A stretch of DNA of 64,000 nt from Mucilaginibacter sp. 14171R-50 (GTDB lineage: Bacteria > Bacteroidota > Bacteroidia > Sphingobacteriales > Sphingobacteriaceae): positions 4,030,001-4,094,000 of the forward strand of contig NZ_CP048115.1 in the NCBI RefSeq assembly GCF_010093045.1. Reading direction: 5' to 3'. Shown in pieces: positions 1 to 9,164 of this stretch. Position 1 is the stretch's first letter, and every line of letters starts with the position of its first letter. The translations under genes and the position numbers were made by a program. The notes under the pieces were generated by a model. That model made no database searches, was not told the DNA's origin, and saw only the letters and a program-made list of their open reading frames with translations.

Positions 1-367
1 GATGCCCGTGCGGATCTATAAAATGCCCTAAGCGGTAGCCGTATGGTTGATCGGCAACGGGGTAAACAGTTTCAATACCTTCCGCTACCGCGCGCGCCGC
101 GAATGTGTCGGGGTCGGCCACCATCAATCCAATTCGCACACTTATTCCGCCCAGCGCCTCCGGCGTAAAATTCCCATGTGCAGGCGATGCATCCGCAACA
201 ACGATACGCGCGCCTTCAATAGAAAGTTCGGCCACAGTAGCGCCATCCGGATCAGTATTGCCGCCCAAAACCCGGGCACCAAAAGCCCGTTTATAAAAAT
301 CAATAGCACCAATGGCGTTACTCACACTCAAGGTAGGGATGATAAAGGCGGAAAAATTATTTGCCAT
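1..367 (-). CDS. VOC (glyoxalase/PhnB-like) family protein, 3' end outside window
   Basis: The reverse-strand frame opens with ATG at 367-365 (MANNFSAFIIPTLSVSNA) and stays open to the window edge, giving about 122 residues without a stop. The segments AIDFYKRAFGARV, DGATVAELSIEGARIVVADA and GYRLGHFIDPHGH are typical of the PhnB-like branch of the vicinal oxygen chelate fold: a beta-alpha-beta-beta-beta module, with a closing 'D-P-(H/D/F)-G' loop that normally comes just before the last metal-ligand strand. Members bind a divalent metal, but many have no assigned substrate, so I give no reaction. The C-terminus is cut by the window. The start is preceded by a TATATTTG element about 55 nt upstream. 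Confidence 0.85.
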   Translation of the reverse strand, partial: MANNFSAFIIPTLSVSNAIGAIDFYKRAFGARVLGGNTDPDGATVAELSIEGARIVVADASPAHGNFTPEALGGISVRIGLMVADPDTFAARAVAEGIETVYPVADQPYGYRLGHFIDPHGH

Positions 368-421
368 AATTAGTTGGTTTATAACGTAAAACTATCGAAA
401 TAAAAACACTTTTTGTGTGAG

Positions 422-429
422 CAAATATA
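422..429 (-). promoter_or_regulatory. -7 promoter element of the VOC gene
   Basis: Read on the reverse strand this is TATATTTG, a full match to the Bacteroidota -7 consensus TAnnTTTG. A TTTG (reverse complement of 453-456) lies 23 bp further upstream as a possible -33 element. The predicted transcript would have a leader of about 50 nt. Confidence 0.5.
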
Positions 430-493
430 TTTTCCACCCTATATTAATCTGCCAAAAGTTTTTTAAATTCATAGCAATTTACCCAACCTTGCT

Positions 494-3400
494 ATGAATT
501 ACATTTCTAACCTTTTCCGTTCACGAAGAGGGCAAATCATTGTATCTGTATCGCTTATCCTTATCGCTTTGGTAATTTATTTTGCCAGGCAGCACCATCG
601 CAACAATTTAAAGGTCGACGCTGCATTCGGCAGGTACATTGAATCGTACACCACAGGTGTTATTTCCAAACAAAGCACCATCCGCATAAAACTGGCGGGC
701 GAGGTGCAGGTTGCTCACGCGCAAAACGAACAACTGAAGGATGATATTTTTGATTTTTCGCCATCGATAAAGGGAAAGGCCTATTGGGTTGACGACCGCA
801 CTATCGAGTTCAAGCCCGAAGCCGCGCTGGATGTCGACAAAAAATACAGCGCCGAATTTAACCTGGGTAAAATTGTTAAGGTAGACGATCACTTTGAACA
901 GTTTAAATTTGGGTTTCAAACCATTAAGCCCGATTTCAGTGTAACATTCGCGGGCCTGCGAAGCGAGAGCGCCACCTCCGGCGAAAAAATGAAGCTTACC
1001 GGCACCATACAAACCGCCGATGCAGAAGATCAGGCAGGTGTAGAAAAGCTGCTGAATGTTACTTATACCACGCCGGTAAGCGTAACCTGGGTACATAACC
1101 CTATTGCCAAATCGCACCAATTTACCATTACAAAGATCACCCGTACCAATGTTGCTAACCCGCTCACGGTTGATTGGGATGGCGGCAAGTTGGATATCGA
1201 CAAAAAAGGCAGCGAGGAGTTTAGGGTGCCGGCCCTTGGCGAGTTTAAGGTACTTGATATTAAGGCTGTTATGGATAACGACCAGTACGTGGCCGTTCAA
1301 TTCTCCGACCCTATTATGGTGGGCCAGGAACTCGGCGGACTTATCGGTATCAATAACTCATCCGACCTGGCGTACACCATCGATGGCAGCGTTGTAAAGG
1401 TTTATGCCCCCGAACGCTTGCAAGGTAACTTCAGCGTTTTTGTAAACGAGGGGGTTGAAGACATTTATCACCGAAAAATAAAAAAGGCTTTTACCGCTAA
1501 TGTGTTTTTTGAGAACCGCGAGCCGGCCGTAACCATCCCCGGCAAAGGCGTGATACTTCCCGATTCGGGTAAGCTAATGATGCCTTTTGAGGCCGTGAAC
1601 CTGAATGCTGTAGATGTGAGCATCATCAAGATTTACGAAAACAACGTGCCGCAATATTTTCAAAACAATGGTTTTGATGGCGGTTACGAGTTGCGGCATG
1701 TGGGTAAACCTATCGTTCAAAAAACTATCAGGCTGGATACCGATAAGGGCTTAAACCTTAACAAAAAGAACCGTTTTATGCTGGATGTTGACCAGCTGAT
1801 GCGTGCCGAACCGGGCGCAATATATCGTGTGATCATCGGTTTCCGTAAAGAATACTCGTTATACAATTGCAGCGTGGGCAAATTAGCAGCCAAAAATGAC
1901 GACGATGATTATGATGAAAATGAATATGCAGGTGATAACATCAGCAAGGTAAACGACGAGGACGATGACTTTTGGCAGCGGTACGATAATTATTATCCCG
2001 AAAACTTTAACTGGCGTGACCGTAACGACCCATGCACCGAATCGTACTTTAGCAAGCAGCGCTGGGCTACGCGTAATATCATCGCATCTAACATTGGCCT
2101 GATAGCCAAACGTGGTAACGATAACAACATGATGATTGCGGTAACCAACATCCTGAGCGCTGAGCCTATGAGCGGCGTGGACCTGGAATTGCTGGATTAT
2201 CAAAAGCAGGTGATGTTTAAAACCACATCTGATGGTGATGGCATGGCAACCTTTAGCCTTAAACGCAAGCCTTACCTGCTGGTAGCCAAAAAAGGAAAAG
2301 AACGCGGCTATCTTAAACTTGATGATGGCAGTTCGCTCCAGCTTTCCCGCTTTAATGTAGGCGGCGAACAGGTACAAAACGGCCTCAAAGGTTTCCTTTA
2401 CGGCGAGCGTGGTGTTTGGCGCCCCGGCGATTCCGTATTTGTGACCTTTATTTTAGAGGATAAGTTAAAGACCCTGCCGGCAGACCACCCGGTAGAATTT
2501 GAATTGTATAACCCCAACGGACAGCTTTATCGCCGCATTACCAGGACAAGTTCTGTAGATGGTTTCTACAGTTTCCATACGGCTACCGAGACCTCCTCGC
2601 CTACCGGCAACTGGAACGCAAAGGTTAAAGTGGGCGGCGCGGTGTTCGAGAAGAAAATAAAGGTAGAAACCATTATGCCAAACCGCCTGAAGCTGAAACT
2701 TGATTTTGGCGGCGCTACAGAATTAACCAAAGGCAGCGGCGCAAACGGCACGCTAAACGCGCAATGGCTGTTCGGCGGCATAGCGCAAAATCTAAAAGCC
2801 AAGGTCGATGCCTTCCTGTCGTCGCAGAAAACCGCCTTTAAAGGCTACGAGGATTATAATTTCGACGATCCTACCCTGGGCTTTAATACACAGGCCCAAA
2901 CGGTTTTTGATGGCAAATTAAACGAGAATGGCACCGCAGCCATTAACACCGATATCAATGTAGAAAAACAAGCGCCGGGACAACTGCGGGCCAACTTTGT
3001 GGTAAAGGTATTTGAGCCGGGTGGCAACTTTAGCCTGCAGCAGGCCAGTATGCCTTACAACGTTTACAGCGGCTACGTGGGCATTAAAACACCAAAAGGC
3101 AGCGACCTGAGCGGTATGCTGGTGACTGATAAAACCCATGAGATAGCGATTGCCGATGTTGATACCAAAGGTAACGCCATGGCGGGCAGCCGCACGGTTG
3201 AGGTGGAACTTTACAAAATACAATGGCGCTGGTGGTGGGACGACACCGGGAACGAGCTAAGCAATTTTACGCAGGACCGTTATAACAAGCTGATCAAGAC
3301 CGAAACGGTACAATTGACGAACGGCAAGGGTAAATGGAACCTTAAAATTAACCAGGCGGATTGGGGACGCTATTTGATTAGGATTAAAGACCCCGAAACC

Positions 3401-6103
3401 GGCCACTCCACCGGTAAAATAATTTATGTTGACTGGCCAAACTGGTCGGAGCGTTTGCAGAACACCGACCCTACCGAGGCGGCTATGCTATCGTTCACGT
3501 CTGACAAGCCCAATTACAAAGTTGGCGAGGAAGCTACGCTGACCATCCCTACAGGTGGCGACGGCAGGGCTTTGATCAGTTTTGAGAATGGAAGCAAGGT
3601 TTTAAAAACCGTTTGGATAGACACCAAAAAAGGCGAAACCCGCTACAGCTTTAAGGTTGATGAAACCATGGCGCCAAATGTTTTTGTGAACGTTACGCTG
3701 TTGCAGCGCCATGCACAAACCGTTAACGACCTGCCCATACGCATGTACGGCGCTATCCCGCTAACGGTTGACGACCCCGAAACGATACTGAAGCCGGTGA
3801 TCAGTATGCCGGACAAGATACGGCCCGAAACGCAGTCGGTTATTACGGTATCCGAAGCATCGGGCAAGGAAATCACCTATACCATTGCCATTGTTGACGA
3901 AGGTTTACTGGATATCACCAACTTTAAAACACCCGACCCGCATGGGGCCTTTTACGCCCGTGAAGCCTTAGGTGTAAAAACCTGGGACCTGTTTGATTAC
4001 GTGATCGGCGCGTTTGGCGGCGGGCTGGAACGCATCCTGAGTATTGGCGGCGACGGCACAAACGGCACCAATAAAAACGTGACCATAAACCGCTTTAAAC
4101 CTGTGGTGAAATTTATGGGGCCTTATCACTTAAACAGCGGTGATAAGCAAACGCATAAATTTACCCTGCCGCAATATGTGGGCTCGGTTAAGGCAATGGT
4201 TATAGCCGGGCATAATGGCGCATACGGCACCGCCGAAAAAGTGGTGGCTGTTAAAAAACCGTTAATGATATTAGCCACCCTGCCGCGGGTGCTCGGCCCG
4301 TCTGAAAAGATCCAGTTGCCGGTAACCGTATTTGCGATGGAGAACAACATCAAGTCGGTTAGCGTACAGGTGCAGTCGAATATGTTCAGCAATTTGGCCG
4401 GTAATAATTCAAAAACAGTAACGTTTGCCAAACCGGGCGATCAACTGGTAACCTTTGACCTGGATGTTAAAGATTTTGTAGGCGTAGGCAAAGTGAAAAT
4501 AGTTGCCAAAAGCGGCGGCGAAACCGCGGCCTATGATGTTGAACTGAACGTGCGCAACCCTAACCCGCCGGTAACCCGCATATTTGAAAAGGAACTGAAA
4601 CCGGGCGAATCATACGCTACAGCTTACAACGCAATCGGCATTAACGGCACCAACAAGGCCACGCTCGAGGTTGCCAGCATACCGCCTTTAAACCTTGCTG
4701 AGCGGTTAAATTACCTGATCACTTATCCGCATGGCTGTGTCGAGCAAATTACCTCGGCAGGGTTCCCGCAACTGTACCTTGGCCAGTTATTTGATCTATC
4801 GCCAAGGCAAAAAGCGGAAACAGAGCGTAATATTAAGTTAAGCATTAACCGTTTAAATGGTTTCAGGGTGCAGGGCGGCGGACTAAGCTACTGGCCGGGT
4901 GAAGGCACTGCCGACGAATGGGGAACAAACTACGCGGGACATTTCCTGATAGCTGCACAGGCTAAAGGCTACAGCCTGCCATCAGGATTTTTGGATGAGT
5001 GGAAACGGTACCAGAAACAAAAAGCGGTGAATTGGTCGCCCGACCCGCGTACCAATATCCATGGCTATTATTACTATACCGACCTGGTGCAGGCGTACCG
5101 TTTATACCTGCTTGCCCTATCGGGCTCGCCGGAGCTGGGCGCCATGAACAGGCTGCGCGAATACCAATACATCAGTGTGGAAGCGCGCTGGCGATTGGCT
5201 GCCGCTTACAAGCTTGCCGGCCAGCCCGAGGTTGGTTTACGCATGATAGCCGGCCTGCCAACCACCATTAAACCATACAACAGCATGTATGGAACTTACG
5301 GCTCGGACCTGCGCGACGAAGCCATGATACTGGAAACACTTACCCTGCTTGGCCAGCAGCAAAAGGCATCGGGCATGGTGCGCACAGTAGCTGCAAAACT
5401 ATCGCAGGATAGCTGGTACAGCACGCAAACTACAGCCTACTCGCTCATCGCGATAGCACAGTATTGCGGCGCTAACCGGTCGGGTGGTAAACTGTCGTTC
5501 AATTACAACGCAGGCGCTGCAAAAGGCAATGTCAATTCATCAGCTTACCTGTGGCAGCAGCAGTTAGCGCCAAACAGCGGTAAGGTTACCTTGAAGAATA
5601 CGGGGAAAAACAGGCTATATGTACGCCTGATACAGCAAGGCCAGCCATCATCCGGGCAGGACATAAAAACGTATGTTAACCCCGATGTAATGCAAATGCG
5701 TGTGGCTTACTTTACGCTGGGCGGCAAGGCTATCGACCCAACATCGCTAAAACAAGGCAGCGATTTTGTGGCGCAGGTTACCCTTAAAAACCCGGGTAAA
5801 CGCGGGCGTTATGATAATTTGGCGCTGACGCAGATCTTCCCTTCGGGATGGGAGATACTGAACAGCAGGATGCTGAACAACGATGAGGCGTTTAAATCAT
5901 CCCCATCTGATTACCGCGATATCCGCGATGACCGGGTGAACACTTATTTCAGTCTGGCCGAAGGCCGCGAGGTTACCTACTACGTAATGCTGAATGCGGC
6001 TTACGCCGGTAAATACTACCTGCCGGCAGCCTATTGCGAAGCCATGTATAACCATGACATTAACGCGCTGATAAAAGGGCAATGGGTTGAAGTGGTGAAG
6101 TAG
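494..6103 (+). CDS. alpha-2-macroglobulin family protein with intact thioester motif
   Basis: A protein of 1869 residues, close to the size of bacterial macroglobulins such as E. coli YfhM. A short basic N-terminus and one hydrophobic segment (about residues 14-30) suggest an inner-membrane anchor with the rest in the periplasm. An MG2-type beta-sandwich with WRPGDSVFVTFILED lies near residues 635-730, and the A2M core (KFMGPYH..., VKAMVIAGHNGAYG) near 1205-1280. YPHGCVEQ places the thioester cysteine at residue 1415, so the CxEQ motif is intact. The thioester-domain helices and a receptor-binding-like end follow. These proteins trap proteases that breach the outer membrane. Residues about 468-500 are strikingly rich in Asp and Glu, which could be a calcium-binding or linker insertion. 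The usual partner gene for penicillin-binding protein 1C is not next to it here. Confidence 0.93.
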   Translation: MNYISNLFRSRRGQIIVSVSLILIALVIYFARQHHRNNLKVDAAFGRYIESYTTGVISKQSTIRIKLAGEVQVAHAQNEQLKDDIFDFSPSIKGKAYWVDDRTIEFKPEAALDVDKKYSAEFNLGKIVKVDDHFEQFKFGFQTIKPDFSVTFAGLRSESATSGEKMKLTGTIQTADAEDQAGVEKLLNVTYTTPVSVTWVHNPIAKSHQFTITKITRTNVANPLTVDWDGGKLDIDKKGSEEFRVPALGEFKVLDIKAVMDNDQYVAVQFSDPIMVGQELGGLIGINNSSDLAYTIDGSVVKVYAPERLQGNFSVFVNEGVEDIYHRKIKKAFTANVFFENREPAVTIPGKGVILPDSGKLMMPFEAVNLNAVDVSIIKIYENNVPQYFQNNGFDGGYELRHVGKPIVQKTIRLDTDKGLNLNKKNRFMLDVDQLMRAEPGAIYRVIIGFRKEYSLYNCSVGKLAAKNDDDDYDENEYAGDNISKVNDEDDDFWQRYDNYYPENFNWRDRNDPCTESYFSKQRWATRNIIASNIGLIAKRGNDNNMMIAVTNILSAEPMSGVDLELLDYQKQVMFKTTSDGDGMATFSLKRKPYLLVAKKGKERGYLKLDDGSSLQLSRFNVGGEQVQNGLKGFLYGERGVWRPGDSVFVTFILEDKLKTLPADHPVEFELYNPNGQLYRRITRTSSVDGFYSFHTATETSSPTGNWNAKVKVGGAVFEKKIKVETIMPNRLKLKLDFGGATELTKGSGANGTLNAQWLFGGIAQNLKAKVDAFLSSQKTAFKGYEDYNFDDPTLGFNTQAQTVFDGKLNENGTAAINTDINVEKQAPGQLRANFVVKVFEPGGNFSLQQASMPYNVYSGYVGIKTPKGSDLSGMLVTDKTHEIAIADVDTKGNAMAGSRTVEVELYKIQWRWWWDDTGNELSNFTQDRYNKLIKTETVQLTNGKGKWNLKINQADWGRYLIRIKDPETGHSTGKIIYVDWPNWSERLQNTDPTEAAMLSFTSDKPNYKVGEEATLTIPTGGDGRALISFENGSKVLKTVWIDTKKGETRYSFKVDETMAPNVFVNVTLLQRHAQTVNDLPIRMYGAIPLTVDDPETILKPVISMPDKIRPETQSVITVSEASGKEITYTIAIVDEGLLDITNFKTPDPHGAFYAREALGVKTWDLFDYVIGAFGGGLERILSIGGDGTNGTNKNVTINRFKPVVKFMGPYHLNSGDKQTHKFTLPQYVGSVKAMVIAGHNGAYGTAEKVVAVKKPLMILATLPRVLGPSEKIQLPVTVFAMENNIKSVSVQVQSNMFSNLAGNNSKTVTFAKPGDQLVTFDLDVKDFVGVGKVKIVAKSGGETAAYDVELNVRNPNPPVTRIFEKELKPGESYATAYNAIGINGTNKATLEVASIPPLNLAERLNYLITYPHGCVEQITSAGFPQLYLGQLFDLSPRQKAETERNIKLSINRLNGFRVQGGGLSYWPGEGTADEWGTNYAGHFLIAAQAKGYSLPSGFLDEWKRYQKQKAVNWSPDPRTNIHGYYYYTDLVQAYRLYLLALSGSPELGAMNRLREYQYISVEARWRLAAAYKLAGQPEVGLRMIAGLPTTIKPYNSMYGTYGSDLRDEAMILETLTLLGQQQKASGMVRTVAAKLSQDSWYSTQTTAYSLIAIAQYCGANRSGGKLSFNYNAGAAKGNVNSSAYLWQQQLAPNSGKVTLKNTGKNRLYVRLIQQGQPSSGQDIKTYVNPDVMQMRVAYFTLGGKAIDPTSLKQGSDFVAQVTLKNPGKRGRYDNLALTQIFPSGWEILNSRMLNNDEAFKSSPSDYRDIRDDRVNTYFSLAEGREVTYYVMLNAAYAGKYYLPAAYCEAMYNHDINALIKGQWVEVVK

Positions 6104-6150
6104 GTGTTAGAGTTACAGGTTGGAGATTAGTGATCAGGTAGCTTACCTAC

Positions 6151-6350
6151 ATGTCATTTCGAGGGAAGCGCAGCGACGAGAAATCTACTACAAGCTGTAA
6201 GTTGCCGATTGCAAGGCGTAGAAGATTTCTCGTCGCGCCCGCGCAGATGTCAGTCTGAGCTTGTCGAGGACTTGTACGCTTGCTAATGGTTCGACAGGCT
6301 CACCATGACATTCTAATTGTGATGTCATTCTGAGCTTGTTGAAGATTCAT
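6151..6350. repeat. REP-like palindromic intergenic repeat cluster
   Basis: Several imperfect palindromic units lie here. The first starts ATGTCATTTCGAGGGAAGCG and contains gcgacgagaaatct at 6173-6186, which is matched exactly in inverted form at 6223-6236. A second unit pairs cagtctgagcttgtcga near 6250 with tcgacaggctcaccatgaca near 6292-6310. A third, gatgtcattctgagcttgttg, starts at 6321. Units with the words GTCATTCTGAGC and TTCGACAGGCTCACCATGACA are familiar from many Bacteroidota genomes as dispersed, non-coding, REP-like repeats. The last unit runs into the 3' end of the neighbouring VOC gene and encodes its final residues and stop codon. Confidence 0.75.
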
Positions 6351-6729
6351 ACAACTCCAATGGCAAGCCATCGGGGTCGGTGAAAAAGGTAAAGCGTTTG
6401 CCGGTGGTTTCGTCCGTGCGGATCGGTTCGGTAGCCACATCATATTCGTTCAGGTGAAATATGGCTTCTTCCAGGTTATTTACTTCAAAAGCCAGGTGAC
6501 GCAGGCCCAGCGCCTCGGGCTGCGAGGGACGGGCGGGTGGTCCGGGAAACGAAAAAAGCTCGATCTGGTACAGTCCGTTGACTTCCAGATCGAGCTTGTA
6601 TGATCTTCTTGCTTCGCGGTAAACTTCGCGTACTATTTTAAATCCAAGTACTTGTGTATAAAACCGTTTAGAGCGTTCGTAATCTGAACAGATGATAGCG
6701 ATATGGTGTATCCTGTTCAGCTTTAGCAT
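6325..6729 (-). CDS. VOC family protein, YaeR-like
   Basis: A 134-residue single-domain vicinal oxygen chelate protein. HHIAIICSDYERSKRFYTQVLGF, QIELFSFPGPPARPSQPEA, LRHLAFEV and FFTDPDGLPLELYE follow E. coli YaeR almost motif for motif. The His near residue 8 and the Glu residues in IELF and LELY are the expected metal ligands. The enzyme activity of this subfamily is not established. Its start codon shares one base with the purL stop (TAATG), so it is probably translated by coupling from the purL message. The C-terminal residues ESSTSSE and the TGA stop (6325-6348) are encoded by the adjacent REP-like repeat, so the native tail has probably been replaced. Confidence 0.9.
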   Translation of the reverse strand: MLKLNRIHHIAIICSDYERSKRFYTQVLGFKIVREVYREARRSYKLDLEVNGLYQIELFSFPGPPARPSQPEALGLRHLAFEVNNLEEAIFHLNEYDVATEPIRTDETTGKRFTFFTDPDGLPLELYESSTSSE

Positions 6730-8957
6730 TACTCGTCGCCTAAAATCACATGCAGTACATTATCGTGCACCATTTTTATATCGGTGATGTTGCCATAAAG
6801 CTCGCCATCAATGGTGGTATTACCAATACCGTTAACGGCGCCTAACAGGCTAAATTCTACTTCGCTGGTGGCCATCATCTCAATAAAACGTTCATGGTCG
6901 TCAGGTGCAATACTAACCACTACCCTGCCCTGTGCCTCGCCAAACAGGAAGGCATCTTTACGGATGCTGCTGTCGCTTTCGATATCAAAGCCAAGGCCGT
7001 TTGGCATAGCCGATTCTACCAGCGCCATATACAATCCGCCATCGGCTACATCATGTGCAGATTGGATTACCTTATGCTTAATAAGTTCTTTCACAACTTG
7101 GTGCATGGCATATTCCTTTTCCAGATCGAAATATGGTGCAGGCGCCTTCAGTATTTTGTGGTACGATGCCAGATATTGCGACGATGCAATATCGTTTTGC
7201 GATTCGCCTATAAGATAGATGAGATCGCCCGGTTGTTTAAAGTCAAGCGTCATCATGTTAGTCCGGTCGTCCATCACACCCAGCATACCAATGGTTGGTG
7301 TTGGGAAAACAGGGCCTTCATCTGATGATTGATTATAAAAGCTTACGTTACCACCTGTTACCGGGGTCTCAAATTTTGTACAGGCTTCGCCCATGCCTTT
7401 GATGGCGCCAACAAACTGCCAGTAAACTTCCGGCTTGTAAGGGTTACCAAAATTAAGGCAGTTGGTTATGGCAACAGGCTCGCCGCCTGCGCAGGTGATG
7501 TTACGCGCGGCCTCTGCAACGGCAATGGCCGTACCTTTTTGCGGGTCGGCATATACGTAGCGCGAGTTACAATCGCAGGTTAAAACAATAGCTTTATCGG
7601 TTTCCTTAACCGCAACAACAGCAGCGTCGCTCGGGCGGTTGGTGGTCATGGTCGATGTTCCAATCATCGAGTCGTACTGGTCAGTAACCCAACGTTTTGA
7701 TGCCAGGTTAGCATGTCCTATCAGGTGCTCGGCCACTTCAACCAGGTCGGCAGGTTCGGCAACGTCTTCTATTCTAAATTTCTGGTTTTCGGCAAAGTAA
7801 GCGGGTTCGCGGTATTCGCGCTGGTAAACCGGAGCGCCGCCGCCAAGTACAAGGTCATCGGCAGGAACATCGGCAACCTTTACACCGTTCATAAAATACT
7901 CCAGGCGCTTGGTATCGGTAACTTCACCAATAATGGCGCAGTTCAAGTCCCATTTATCAAATACGGCCTCAACCAAAGCTTCCTTGCCTTTTTCAACCAC
8001 GATCAGCATACGCTCCTGCGATTCGGAAAGCAGGATCTCGTATGGCTTCATATTTTCTTGGCGCATAGGCACACGGTCAAGGTGAATGATCATACCGTGC
8101 TCGCCCTTGGCGCTCATTTCGGAGTTTGAGCAGATAATACCTGCCGCGCCCATATCCTGCATACCAATTACGGCGCCGGTTTTGATCACTTCAAGCGTAG
8201 CTTCCAGCAACAATTTCTCCTGGAAAGGGTCGCCTACCTGTACGGCAGGTAGGTCGTTAACAGAATCTTCGGTGATATCTTTTGACGCGAAAGCCGCGCC
8301 GTGGATGCCATCCTTACCTGTTGCCGAACCTACTATATAAACCGGGTTACCCACACCATACGAGGTAGCCGAAACGGTCTCGCCGGCCTTAACAATACCT
8401 GCCGAAAACGCGTTTACCAATGGATTTATATTGTAGCACTCGTCAAAGAAAAGTTCGCCACCAACCGTTGGAATGCCGAAGGCGTTGCCGTAGTGGCTGA
8501 TACCCTTAACTACGCCTTTAACCAACCACTTCGTTTTATCGAGGCTTAGATCACCGAAACGCAGCGAGTTCATTTGCGCGATGGGCCTTGCACCCATCGT
8601 AAATATATCGCGGTTTATACCGCCAACACCCGTGGCGGCGCCCTGGTAAGGCTCAAGCGCCGATGGGTGGTTGTGCGATTCTATTTTAAAGGCGCAGCCA
8701 ATGCCGTCGCCGAGGTCAACCAATCCGGCGTTCTCCTCGCCCGCCTTGGCCAGCATACGCGGGCCGTCCTTAGGCAGGGTTTTAAGCCAGGTAATAGAGT
8801 TTTTGTAAGAACAGTGCTCGCTCCACATTACCGCGAAGATAGATAGTTCGGTAAAGTTGGGCACACGGCCTAATATCTCTTGTATACGTTCAAATTCCTC
8901 GGGTAAAAGCCCCAGATCGCGGGCGGTTTCAACGGTGGTTAATTCCTGGTTCTCCAA
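6729..8957 (-). CDS. purL: phosphoribosylformylglycinamidine synthase subunit PurL
   Basis: FGAM synthase, small-type PurL, catalysing step 4 of purine synthesis (FGAR + Gln + ATP to FGAM) with PurQ and PurS. From TTG at 8957 the protein has 742 residues, normal for small PurL. It opens LENQELTTVETARDLGLLPEEF, carries WSEHCSYKNS (His48) and KIESHNHPSALEPYQGAATGVGG, and has the second AIRS-type half with GGEPVAITNCLNFGNP and DVADGGLYMALVE. The frame stays open back to an ATG at 9083, but that 42-residue extension looks like a signal peptide, crosses a -7 promoter element and reaches into a terminator hairpin, so TTG is preferred. It is the first gene of a pair with the YaeR-like VOC protein. 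purM lies in the window but far away. Confidence 0.96.
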   Translation of the reverse strand: MENQELTTVETARDLGLLPEEFERIQEILGRVPNFTELSIFAVMWSEHCSYKNSITWLKTLPKDGPRMLAKAGEENAGLVDLGDGIGCAFKIESHNHPSALEPYQGAATGVGGINRDIFTMGARPIAQMNSLRFGDLSLDKTKWLVKGVVKGISHYGNAFGIPTVGGELFFDECYNINPLVNAFSAGIVKAGETVSATSYGVGNPVYIVGSATGKDGIHGAAFASKDITEDSVNDLPAVQVGDPFQEKLLLEATLEVIKTGAVIGMQDMGAAGIICSNSEMSAKGEHGMIIHLDRVPMRQENMKPYEILLSESQERMLIVVEKGKEALVEAVFDKWDLNCAIIGEVTDTKRLEYFMNGVKVADVPADDLVLGGGAPVYQREYREPAYFAENQKFRIEDVAEPADLVEVAEHLIGHANLASKRWVTDQYDSMIGTSTMTTNRPSDAAVVAVKETDKAIVLTCDCNSRYVYADPQKGTAIAVAEAARNITCAGGEPVAITNCLNFGNPYKPEVYWQFVGAIKGMGEACTKFETPVTGGNVSFYNQSSDEGPVFPTPTIGMLGVMDDRTNMMTLDFKQPGDLIYLIGESQNDIASSQYLASYHKILKAPAPYFDLEKEYAMHQVVKELIKHKVIQSAHDVADGGLYMALVESAMPNGLGFDIESDSSIRKDAFLFGEAQGRVVVSIAPDDHERFIEMMATSEVEFSLLGAVNGIGNTTIDGELYGNITDIKMVHDNVLHVILGDE

Positions 8958-8986
8958 TGTAGTTTTGTTTTTGTTGAAAGGATGCG

Positions 8987-8994
8987 CAAAATTA
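8987..8994 (-). promoter_or_regulatory. -7 promoter element of purL
   Basis: Reverse strand TAATTTTG matches TAnnTTTG. It lies 29 nt upstream of the proposed TTG start at 8957 and inside the N-terminal extension of the longer reading frame, which supports the short start. Confidence 0.6.
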
Positions 8995-9080
8995 GCAAAA
9001 AAGGCGCAAAAGCAGAAAGGAAAAGAAGGTAAAAGCAGAAAGGTTATAGTTAAAGCAAAAACTTTTACATAGCTAAATCT

Positions 9081-9113
9081 CAAAAAAATGGCGATAAGAA
9101 AATCTTATCGCCA
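9081..9113 (-). terminator. intrinsic terminator after the TonB gene
   Basis: A perfect 10-bp stem, TGGCGATAAG (9089-9098) and CTTATCGCCA (9104-9113), with a 5-nt loop. On the reverse strand it is followed by a run of seven T (9088-9082). It ends transcription coming from the TonB-family gene and insulates purL. Confidence 0.85.
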
Positions 9114-9123
9114 CAACACACAT

Positions 9124-9158
9124 CTACTCACAAATCACTAATCGCTAATCCCTTTAGA
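9124..9158. repeat. degenerate heptamer tract
   Basis: Five consecutive 7-bp units: CTACTCA, CAAATCA, CTAATCG, CTAATCC, CTTTAGA. The tract lies directly downstream of the TonB-family stop codon and is the same class of sequence as the tracts near 25.5 kb and 63.1 kb. Confidence 0.6.
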
Positions 9159-9164
9159 TGTTTT

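Noticed and set aside
47..373. Forward frames near the window start
   Set aside because: They lie opposite the VOC-family coding sequence, whose reverse-strand translation has clear family motifs.
8958..9083. N-terminal hydrophobic extension of PurL that looks like a signal peptide
   Set aside because: PurL is cytosolic; the segment covers the TAATTTTG promoter element and the end of a terminator hairpin, and family members start at the position of the TTG at 8957.
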